Of a stretch of DNA of 21,442 nt, positions 7,724 through 14,590 are shown one piece after another. The notes under the pieces are model-generated. The model searched no databases. It saw only the letters and a list, made by a program, of their open reading frames with translations, and had not been told where the DNA came from. Each line of letters opens with the position of its first letter. Within the stretch, counting starts at the first letter, position 1. Where the stretch lies: the NCBI GenBank assembly GCA_964352025.1, contig CAYGPZ010000026.1, positions 1 to 21,442 on the forward strand, read 5' to 3'. This DNA is from Hirschia sp964352025 (GTDB lineage Bacteria > Pseudomonadota > Alphaproteobacteria > Caulobacterales > Hyphomonadaceae). The position numbers were made by a program, and so were the translations under genes.

Positions 7724-8779
7724 CTAAATCAATTCAATCGACTTCAATTCTGTCGCTATTTTATGATCACTCGACACCTTTAGTGAGTAATTTTTTTCTG
7801 GTAAAATTTCTTGATCCAATACTGTCACAATTTCTGAAGTATTTGATATTTCTTCATCTTGAAAATTTATAACCCTTACATTGTCAGGATTATAATAATT
7901 CAAACGCAACTTGCTCCTGGGCAGATCCCCGTAGTGAAACAATCTCACAACCCCCTCCTGAGCACCACTTCCCCAAAATGAAGTCGTTTGTCGTTTGCCA
8001 TGACGCGCAAGCCCAAGAAGCATTTTCACAATTTTGCTAAAAATTGTATACTCTGCTAAATGATGCACCCAAAAACCAAACATCGTTTTGGCTGTCGTTA
8101 ACGGTTCCTTCTTCCGAGCCACAACATCTCTAATTTCTTTTCGGCGCCTCGGACCAAAAGTTCCCGTTTTTGTGTCACGATCCCACAACACCGCAGACAA
8201 AATTTCTGGAGTATAAGTAAACTTAAATCCGCTTTCCATTAAGCGAACCCACAGATCCCAATCCATACAATAATCAAGGTCTTCACTTAAATAATCGACT
8301 TCCAACAACGCTTTACGTGACACGAAACATGATGGTTGAGAAATTATGTTGCTCCTAAAAAGGTCTTCATCGGGCGCTTTTACAGCTGGATGTAGACCGA
8401 TAAAAGCATCTGTTTCATCAAAGATCAGGCTCTGGCCACAAACAATATCCACTTTCGGATTCTCAATAAATAATTCAACCACTCGTTCAAGCGCTCCAGG
8501 AGCAAGTGTATCATCCGCATTCAACCAGCCATAGAAATCTCCATCAAGCGCTCGCCAACCTTCATTGATGGCATGAGATTGGCCCTTGTCCGGCGCATGT
8601 CGCTCATATGATATAAGGTGCTGAAACGGACGAAGTATATTTTGAATCATACTTCTCTCCCCTGCATGACAAATCGCCAACCTGACCTGAACATTCTGCG
8701 CGGCAAAGGAGGCAAGCGTATGATATAGGCGATCATAATTATCCGGACCTATAGGGATGGTAAAAACAAAGACTGCCAC
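7724..8779 (-). CDS. GT2 family glycosyltransferase with C-terminal extension
   Basis: This is a 351-residue protein with a GTG start at 8779-8777 and no ATG nearby. The GT-A domain (about 1-215) begins VFVFTIPIG and has DKGQSHAINEG (64-74), the metal motif GWLNADDT (84-91), QPSCFVSR (148-155) and the acceptor-side DYCMDWDLWVRL (169-180). These are all hallmarks of the WcaA-like branch of family 2. Residues after about 230 form an extra region ending in a beta-rich tail with no recognised domain. It is the first gene of the minus-strand run and overlaps no other gene; the next GT2 follows after 9 bases. The two enzymes are not close copies but share the NADD pattern and likely add successive residues to the same glycan (inference). 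Confidence 0.9.
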   Translation of the reverse strand: MAVFVFTIPIGPDNYDRLYHTLASFAAQNVQVRLAICHAGERSMIQNILRPFQHLISYERHAPDKGQSHAINEGWRALDGDFYGWLNADDTLAPGALERVVELFIENPKVDIVCGQSLIFDETDAFIGLHPAVKAPDEDLFRSNIISQPSCFVSRKALLEVDYLSEDLDYCMDWDLWVRLMESGFKFTYTPEILSAVLWDRDTKTGTFGPRRRKEIRDVVARKKEPLTTAKTMFGFWVHHLAEYTIFSKIVKMLLGLARHGKRQTTSFWGSGAQEGVVRLFHYGDLPRSKLRLNYYNPDNVRVINFQDEEISNTSEIVTVLDQEILPEKNYSLKVSSDHKIATELKSIELI

Positions 8780-9153
8780 AATAAATCGACCCTAATGTCA
8801 AAATTCAATGAAATGAATAGAACAAACAATTTTCCCATTGAATATATTCTTATCATGCTTCCTTAATGGAGGACTATTTTGTAGCACGTTTATATACCTA
8901 TTAAAGTCGTAAATTCAATTAATATTGCAAAACAGTCTTTATCCATTAAACCTATTAAAAAACCGCATGAAATTTAAGCAAACGCTGGCAAAGTTCAAGT
9001 TTAAGATGCACCTAAAATCGATTGGACTAGGTTTCCGTATTGCTCTTTATTTAAAGGGTTTTCTAACAACCTTTACTAGTTTAAACGTTGCCAGTGTGTA
9101 TAAGCCTGCGTGGCGCATGTAAGTCAGTAGTGTTAAGTGGAAGGAACTAATCA
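8780..9153. other. divergent intergenic region
   Basis: This AT-rich stretch lies between the minus-strand GT2 start and the plus-strand truncated FkbM frame, so promoters for both directions should lie here. I see no confident -35/-10 pair. A 51-codon frame (ATG at 8967, stop at 9120-9122) is present and described separately. Confidence 0.5.
8967..9122 (+). CDS. small basic ORF, doubtful
   Basis: The frame of 51 codons encodes a Lys-rich N-terminus (MKFKQTLAKFKFKMHLK) followed by a hydrophobic stretch (SIGLGFRIALYLKGFLTTF). It has no ribosome site. It ends 31 bases before the start of the truncated FkbM frame. It could be a small membrane-associated peptide, a remnant of a longer gene, or chance; I do not recognise it. 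Confidence 0.2.
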   Translation: MKFKQTLAKFKFKMHLKSIGLGFRIALYLKGFLTTFTSLNVASVYKPAWRM

Positions 9154-9393
9154 ATGGTCGATACAAAAGACGGTACGCTTGTCTTTTTGGGAGAGGGCAA
9201 TAGTTCGTTTCCAGTATTAGCTAACTCACTACCTAAAGAAGATATGGTAGTTTACTCAACGGCCGCTGGACCAAATTTTTCCTTTGAAAAAACGGCTGCT
9301 ACCGACTATGAAGCAAAGGTTTTTATATTTGACGCCACACCGCGCAATAGGGACTGGATAAACTCCAAACACATTTCAGAAATTGGGATATGA
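9154..9393 (+). pseudogene. truncated FkbM-type methyltransferase N-terminus
   Basis: The 79 residues align without gaps to the first ~80 residues of the full-length protein that starts at 9500. Shared positions include V.LG (10-13 region), P..SL, YS...G.N and the D-x-TP-x3-W block (DATPRNRDW here, DPTPKTVEW there). Only the SAM-binding half of the domain is present; the DIEGxE motif and everything after it are missing. A good AGGA ribosome site (9142-9145) is kept. The stop codon overlaps an ATG as ATGA at 9390-9393, leading into a 37-codon frame. It looks like a partial duplication or a leftover after module replacement. It cannot be a working methyltransferase alone, but it may still be translated. 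Confidence 0.7.
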
Positions 9394-9503
9394 AATCCAA
9401 TCCCCTTTCCACTAAAACACCTTTTACATATGATTACTCATGGCCTGATAAAATTCAGACCTCTCTTGCACGTCATGCACACCTAGACGGATATCAATTA
9501 TGA
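9390..9503 (+). CDS. 37-codon mini-ORF with ATGA overlaps on both sides
   Basis: The ATG at 9390 overlaps the stop of the truncated FkbM frame (ATGA 9390-9393). The TGA at 9501-9503 overlaps the ATG of the next gene (ATGA 9500-9503). The peptide runs MKSNPLSTKTPFTYDYSWP then DKIQTSLARHAHLDGYQL. I do not recognise it; it has no signal peptide or membrane segment. Two perfect translational-coupling overlaps in a row suggest it is translated and passes ribosomes to the downstream gene, which has no clear ribosome site of its own. Confidence 0.5.
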   Translation: MKSNPLSTKTPFTYDYSWPDKIQTSLARHAHLDGYQL

Positions 9504-11005
9504 CTGAACAAACACAAACACCAGAATACATTGTTCTTGGATCCAAAGACTGCGATTGGCCGATAATTCCGAGCTTAATGAAACAAAAACACACAATTAT
9601 TTATTCTGTAGGTGTCGGCAATAACATTACTTGGGATATGGAGCTTATCAAAAGATTTGATTGTGAAGTTTGGGGATACGATCCTACTCCCAAGACTGTT
9701 GAATGGGCAAAAGACCAAGAATTTTCTCAACATTTTAAATTCATCCCACTTGGACTCGCTGGGCACGATGGCTACATTGAATTCGAAAAGCCAAAAGTCA
9801 AAGAACACGTCAGCTTTTCAGCTTCCAATGATGAAGACGCAATTGATACTGTCAGTTGCGAAGTACGTCGTTTAAAGACCCTTATGCTTGAAAACGGACA
9901 TTCTCAAATTGATGTTTTGAAAATTGACATTGAAGGCGCAGAGTATGAAGTTATTCATGACATGTTGTACGAAGGGATTCGTCCAAAACAATTCATGGTT
10001 GAGTTTCATCATGGTTTATATGGGATAGAATATACTCCAACACAAAGAGCTATCGATGCTTTAAAAGACGCCGGCTATGAACGCTTTTACATAAGTAAAA
10101 CCGGCCGAGAACAGGGTTATATTTATAAAGGTACCCCTGCTAAACCGCTAGATTTAGCTAGTCTAAAATCTGTCGCTAACAATGTTAGTGACAAAAAACT
10201 AGATCGAGGCGTCGTATACTTTGCGTTTGGAAGAGGAGCAATTGCTGAAGCTAAGTTAAGCGTTGCTAGTCTTAAGAAGAGCAACCCGAATGTAGGTAGT
10301 GCCATATTCACCGATCTACCTGGCAGAGCGCGAGAATTTGACGTTGTACATAAATTCACTCGCACCCAATTACACGATATAGAACATTATTTTGTAGAGC
10401 CTAAACGGCTGCCTTCTCTAAAAGTGCGGTTTCTACAAGACTCGCCGTTCCGCCATACCATTCATCTGGACTGTGATACGTATGTGAAAGGGCCCCTGGA
10501 CGAATTTTATGAACATTTAGAAAAGCATGATTTTATACTAACAAATATGCCCGAACTTGAACAAGCTGTACAAAAAGACAGCAATCGTCCAGTTCATCAA
10601 TCATTAAAAACTCTAACCCGAAAGTCTGCATTTAGTTGCGCTGTATTTGGATATAGCGACAGTGAAGCTACAAGAGAGCTACTACACACTTGGTGGACTC
10701 AGTTCGTTGAAAAAACTGCAGGTCCCAATCGAAAAACAGGGAATTGGGGCCACACAAATGGCGTTAACGAACAAGGAATCTTACACGATATGCTTGCAGA
10801 TGGATCTTTTTCACGAGCTGGAGTAAAAAAAGATGTCCTTCCTAACATTAAATACAATGCAGGAATGTCAATGTGGCCTCGTTTAAAAAAAGAAAACCTT
10901 TGGAATGAATGTTGTGTCCTTCATTCTCATAAAATTGCTCAAAGTATTGGCGATTGCGGTGTTGAAGGTTTACCTGATTTACCCGAATTGCAAAAATTTC
11001 TATAG
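9500..11005 (+). CDS. FkbM-type methyltransferase fused to GT-A-like glycosyltransferase
   Basis: This 501-residue fusion has an N-terminal FkbM-like methyltransferase (about 8-205) with SVGVGNNITWD (36-46) as SAM loop, YDPTP (60-64) and the complete motif KIDIEGAEYEV (141-151). A linker to about 235 leads to a second domain beginning GVVYFAFGRGAIAEAKLSVASL (split across 237-258). It contains a DxD-type metal site, HLDCDTYV (322-329), as in GT8-like and related retaining enzymes. The C-terminal part has a NEQGILHDML segment, reminiscent of the D/N-Q...L motif of GT8-like proteins. It probably adds a sugar and O-methylates one (inference). Translation is likely coupled to the mini-ORF by ATGA. 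A 14-bp hairpin follows the stop. Confidence 0.85.
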   Translation: MTEQTQTPEYIVLGSKDCDWPIIPSLMKQKHTIIYSVGVGNNITWDMELIKRFDCEVWGYDPTPKTVEWAKDQEFSQHFKFIPLGLAGHDGYIEFEKPKVKEHVSFSASNDEDAIDTVSCEVRRLKTLMLENGHSQIDVLKIDIEGAEYEVIHDMLYEGIRPKQFMVEFHHGLYGIEYTPTQRAIDALKDAGYERFYISKTGREQGYIYKGTPAKPLDLASLKSVANNVSDKKLDRGVVYFAFGRGAIAEAKLSVASLKKSNPNVGSAIFTDLPGRAREFDVVHKFTRTQLHDIEHYFVEPKRLPSLKVRFLQDSPFRHTIHLDCDTYVKGPLDEFYEHLEKHDFILTNMPELEQAVQKDSNRPVHQSLKTLTRKSAFSCAVFGYSDSEATRELLHTWWTQFVEKTAGPNRKTGNWGHTNGVNEQGILHDMLADGSFSRAGVKKDVLPNIKYNAGMSMWPRLKKENLWNECCVLHSHKIAQSIGDCGVEGLPDLPELQKFL

Positions 11006-11011
11006 TATATA

Positions 11012-11042
11012 AATCTAACTCCCCTGGCAGGGGAGTTAGATT
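11012..11042. terminator. perfect 14-bp hairpin after the FkbM-GT gene
   Basis: AATCTAACTCCCCT (11012-11025) pairs completely with AGGGGAGTTAGATT (11029-11042) around a GGC loop, seven bases after the stop codon. The stem is strong enough to stop transcription or protect the mRNA end, but no U-tract follows. TTGTACG (11041-11047) can also pair with CGTACAA (11062-11068), overlapping the first stem by two bases. Confidence 0.6.
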
Positions 11043-11095
11043 GTACGCTCTTATATAATAACGTACAAACAATATTCAGAAAAAACGCTTTAAGA

Positions 11096-12265
11096 ATGAT
11101 GTTCGATATGCTGATTTGTGCTGGCGGCAATGCGCTGTCTTTATACACCAACCTTAAAGCTAGTGTTGAGGCACTGGATGCAAAATATGTGACCACAGAT
11201 CAGCTCTCATCTGGTCTAGAAGCCGCGTCAGATCCTGCAAAAACTATTGTCTTGCTAAACATTCCACGCCTACCCGCAACGCTTCTAGAAACACTGCTCA
11301 CCACTTATCCAGACCTTAAAATTGTAGCCCTATACTTACCTCTATCAATCGAGTTATCATGCGCCATTACCACTCAGAAACACACAGGTAATATCTGTTC
11401 GTCGTGGCAAAAGTCAACGATCGAACTAATAGAATTGCAAAGCCAGCACCCCTCCAGACTGCACCTCGTCAATGCTACGCACGCTTCTCAAAATCCACAG
11501 TCATTTGTAACTTTAGTTATGGACACCTTTGATATTTCTTCAAGGAAAGGGGAACCTAAAACTGCTCCCCTCCGACCGTCAAAGCATTTTGAAAACGCCG
11601 CACTTGAAGCAATCAAATTGCACGATTTGGAAAACGAATTGTTGGCTCGATCAAACACGATGAACTCGAGTAAAGCCAGTGATTTATATCCTCAATTAGC
11701 CCCCAATAGCTATCTGTTAGACCTTCTAAACAATTATTCTGGTTCCTCAGTGTTAAATACTTTGTTCGAGCGGCAATTGTTTGAATCTCATAAGAATATG
11801 AACGAATTTCACGAGCAAATAGAACAACTCAAAAATGAAAAAACGGATTTGAAAAAGAAAATTGCACATGTTCAATATGACCTAGATGAAACACGCAATA
11901 ATATCGCTGCGATGAAAGCAAGCACGTCCTGGAAAATAAGCTTTCCTATTCGACTGTTTGGGAAAATAAAATTCTATCTCAGAACCCGTACGTTAAAAGG
12001 TCAAATAGACCTTTTGAACAAAAGCGAATTGTTTGATGAAAAGTGGTACAGAGAAAAATACCCTGACGTATCTTCAACAGACATTAACGCTGCTAAGCAC
12101 TATTTAAAATATGGTAGCCAAGAATTACGATCGCCCGGCCCTTATTTTAGCACCGCCTTTTATCTTGAGCACAATTCAGATGTTCAGGCGAACAAACTGA
12201 ATCCACTTATCCATTATATCGTCTATGGACAAAATGAAGGTAGACCCATTTCAGGAGTTTCTTAG
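11096..12265 (+). CDS. coiled-coil protein with two 'WY..YPDV' repeats, function unknown
   Basis: The protein has 389 residues. Residues 1-145 look like an alpha/beta domain (LICAGGNALSLYTNL, then VLLNIPRLP and KIVALYLPL strands). They include W104...ELIELQ..HPSRLHLVN, a pattern seen in nucleotide- or sulfotransferase-like proteins of glycan loci, but there is no clear P-loop. A coiled coil spans about 230-275 and is followed by STSWKISFPIR (276-286), a 'SxSW' junction common in large glycosyltransferases and methyltransferases. The C-terminus has two repeats: FDEKWYREKYPDV...HYLKYG (313-340) and FSTAFYLEHNSDV...HYIVYGQNEGRP (351-384). These repeats are usually attached to glycosyltransferase domains, absent here. 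Two adjacent ATGs (11096, 11099) lack a clear ribosome site. It may be a scaffold or tether. Confidence 0.7.
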   Translation: MMFDMLICAGGNALSLYTNLKASVEALDAKYVTTDQLSSGLEAASDPAKTIVLLNIPRLPATLLETLLTTYPDLKIVALYLPLSIELSCAITTQKHTGNICSSWQKSTIELIELQSQHPSRLHLVNATHASQNPQSFVTLVMDTFDISSRKGEPKTAPLRPSKHFENAALEAIKLHDLENELLARSNTMNSSKASDLYPQLAPNSYLLDLLNNYSGSSVLNTLFERQLFESHKNMNEFHEQIEQLKNEKTDLKKKIAHVQYDLDETRNNIAAMKASTSWKISFPIRLFGKIKFYLRTRTLKGQIDLLNKSELFDEKWYREKYPDVSSTDINAAKHYLKYGSQELRSPGPYFSTAFYLEHNSDVQANKLNPLIHYIVYGQNEGRPISGVS

Positions 12266-12323
12266 TGCTTAGTTCCACAAAAAGACCTAAACCTAATTTT
12301 ACACCGGACAATGAGAAAAATAC

Positions 12324-13271
12324 ATGATTGAAGCTACTGATACACACAATGATACAATCGTATATCTCGGCGCTGGAGGGGTCCTCCAATCACCGCCAAA
12401 AAACTTCGCGCGGGCCGTATATGTAGAAGCACAGCAAGAATTATGTGATGACCTGAGAACCCAAATCAAACAATCAAAAATTTCGATAAAAACTGAAGTA
12501 ATACAATATTTTGTGGGAAATTTTTGTGGCGACATATTATTCAAAACCTTCAACTTCAAAGCTCTCAGCAGTTCGAAATCACCTTCAAATCTTCTCGAAC
12601 TTTTCCCTGGACTAGAAATTCAAAAAGAAACGCAAATTCCTCAAATTGATGTTCAATCTCTCCTCAAAAGTTTGGAGCTGGAGCCAAAAGGAAACCACGC
12701 CCTCATAATTGACACCCCAGGTTCAGAATACGACATCCTATCAACGCTATTAGACGGAGAGTTTCATTCACTTTTTGAATCCATACAAATTTCAACAAGT
12801 GAGAAACCACTGTATGAAGATAGCATGTCCCTGACAGATATTTTCCTAGCTTTAGCCGATGCGGATTACTGTCTTCAACTGTCAGCGCCCAATCGACTAG
12901 GTTATCTAAGTGTCACTGGTAAGATCAACGCAGATACGACTACCGCAAATAGCAAGCCTATTCCCAAAATGAGAGAATTAAACAGAGATCTCAATTTAAA
13001 AATATCAGAACTCGAGGAGGAATTGAAAAAACTAAAAGACGATCACTCTTTATCAATCCGAAAACTAGAATACGAACTCGCGACGACTAAGACAACGCAC
13101 TCTGAAACAAAAAAATTACTAGATACGAGCGTTAAAAACTATACAACACAATCTGATAAACTCGCCTTGTTGAAAAATGAAAGTCAGTATCGCAATGGAA
13201 AAATACAAGTTGAAATCGCTAGTCTAAATATCCAGCTAGGACTCATTGAGGAATTCGGTGACCATGCCTAA
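12324..13271 (+). CDS. degenerate FkbM-like domain with C-terminal coiled coil
   Basis: The protein has 315 residues. Residues 10-200 follow the FkbM layout: IVYLGAGGVL (12-21) at the SAM loop, AVYVEAQQEL (31-40) at the acidic strand, and IIDTPGSEYDILSTLL (128-143) at the position of the usual D-x-EG-x-E. Here the first glutamate of that motif is a proline, and the central strand region is poorly conserved, so activity is doubtful. From about 213 to 310 the sequence is rich in Lys, Glu and Leu heptads, a long coiled coil (for example LNLKISELEEELKKLKDD). The final codons overlap the next gene by 8 bases, so the two are likely translated together and may form a complex. It could act as a pseudo-enzyme subunit; this is inference. 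Confidence 0.75.
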   Translation: MIEATDTHNDTIVYLGAGGVLQSPPKNFARAVYVEAQQELCDDLRTQIKQSKISIKTEVIQYFVGNFCGDILFKTFNFKALSSSKSPSNLLELFPGLEIQKETQIPQIDVQSLLKSLELEPKGNHALIIDTPGSEYDILSTLLDGEFHSLFESIQISTSEKPLYEDSMSLTDIFLALADADYCLQLSAPNRLGYLSVTGKINADTTTANSKPIPKMRELNRDLNLKISELEEELKKLKDDHSLSIRKLEYELATTKTTHSETKKLLDTSVKNYTTQSDKLALLKNESQYRNGKIQVEIASLNIQLGLIEEFGDHA

Positions 13272-14535
13272 GCCATTTCAAATATACGACGTCATTGATG
13301 CGCAAAATCTAGAAGAAAATCTCGAAATAACAAAACATAACCTTACTAGTTTGTGGTGTGCAGGTCGTTGGAATATCCTTGCGAGTATAAATGAAGAACA
13401 ACTAAACGACGACGATGACAAAGGTTATAATCTGGGTTTAATTGCTACCGCTCTTCAAAATATAGAAAAGCATTCAGAAGCTAAACAGATGCTCTTGCGA
13501 GCGAAACAACTTAATCTAGATCCCGAATTTATATATGCCCTACTATACGCAAACGTGCAAAATAGATTGGGTCGTATTGCTAGCCTCAATCAAAATTCAG
13601 AAGAAGCTCAGAATTGTTACGAAAAAGCTATTTCTCCAATCGTTAGACTAGTTTTACCTGACGAACACCATATTTTAGCAGCACGAGTAAGAGAAAAAAA
13701 TGAACTTTCAACCCTGGGCCTGATGTTACAGGGTGTTGATATCGTCGAAGAAGAACTCAAGAATATAGATATCACTTTTGACCCTCGAATCAAAGTGAAA
13801 CTAGATGTCATGCAATCTGAGATTGGCATCCTACGTCATGAATTGAAAATCGCTCAAAAACGTAATCAGATATTAGTGGCCAAAGATACTGTAGCAAGCC
13901 CCTACTCTAACCTTAAAGAAAAAGCCGTTTCTCAATTAGGTCAAGAACTTTGGGCTCTAGAGAAAACCAACTACAAAAGAGAAGGTTTCTTCGTTGAGTT
14001 CGGTGCGACTGATGGCATATTGTTAAGCAATACATATATGCTCGAAAAAGAGTTTGGATGGAACGGAATACTAGCAGAACCAAACCCAGTATTCTTCAAA
14101 GAGCTACAATCAAATCGCGAGTGCATCGTAACGAAAGCCTGCATCTCCGGCACTAGCGGCGATGAAGTAGAATTCATCTTCGCTGACGTATTTGGAGGTA
14201 TGTCTAAGCATATGGATGCTGACCATCACTTAGAAAAGCGCAAAGCCTACCAGCAAGACAACAGAAATGTAACAACTTTGAAGACCATCTCTCTCAACGA
14301 CTTCTTAAAGGAGCACAACGCACCTAAGGATATCGATTACATAAGTGTAGACACAGAGGGAAGTGAACTGGATATTTTACAGGCGTTTCCGTTTAAAGAT
14401 TGGAACGTGAAACTTTGGACTGTTGAACACAATTTCACACCCGCAAGGGAAGAGATTTTCAAAATAATGACAGCGCACGGCTATAGGCGAAAAGAAAGTC
14501 AATGGGATGATTGGTATTACCTAGACACAATGTAA
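13264..14535 (+). CDS. helical-repeat N-terminus fused to FkbM methyltransferase
   Basis: From the ATG at 13264 the product has 423 residues; GAGGAA at 13248-13253, ten bases before, supports this start over a TTG at 13246. Residues 1-205 are helical, with a TPR-like pattern at about 55-125 (YNLGLIATALQNIEKHSEAKQ, split; then EEAQNCYEKAI) and a short coiled stretch near 180-200. The FkbM domain (about 215-423) is complete: GFFVEFGATDG (241-251), AEPNP (271-275), a lysine-rich loop, DYISVDTEGSELDIL (358-372) and WTVEHN (385-390). It should O-methylate a sugar hydroxyl, with the helical part as a binding or partner domain. It overlaps the preceding degenerate FkbM-coiled-coil gene by 8 bases. 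Confidence 0.9.
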   Translation: MPKPFQIYDVIDAQNLEENLEITKHNLTSLWCAGRWNILASINEEQLNDDDDKGYNLGLIATALQNIEKHSEAKQMLLRAKQLNLDPEFIYALLYANVQNRLGRIASLNQNSEEAQNCYEKAISPIVRLVLPDEHHILAARVREKNELSTLGLMLQGVDIVEEELKNIDITFDPRIKVKLDVMQSEIGILRHELKIAQKRNQILVAKDTVASPYSNLKEKAVSQLGQELWALEKTNYKREGFFVEFGATDGILLSNTYMLEKEFGWNGILAEPNPVFFKELQSNRECIVTKACISGTSGDEVEFIFADVFGGMSKHMDADHHLEKRKAYQQDNRNVTTLKTISLNDFLKEHNAPKDIDYISVDTEGSELDILQAFPFKDWNVKLWTVEHNFTPAREEIFKIMTAHGYRRKESQWDDWYYLDTM

Positions 14536-14590
14536 CTCGTTTAACCGAAAAGTTCCTCCAATTCAGGCCCACCATTAAGAAACGTTTCAA

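Noticed and set aside
8797..8802. Perfect TTGACA on the minus strand before the GT2 gene at 8779
   Set aside because: A -10 box at the right distance would fall at or inside the start codon and none is present there.
8925..8966. TTG-started extension of the small ORF at 8967
   Set aside because: No ribosome site and no protein-like features; the ATG at 8967 is the only sensible start, itself doubtful.
13246..13263. TTG start six codons upstream for the helical-FkbM gene
   Set aside because: The ATG at 13264 has GAGGAA at a suitable distance, while the TTG overlaps that site.
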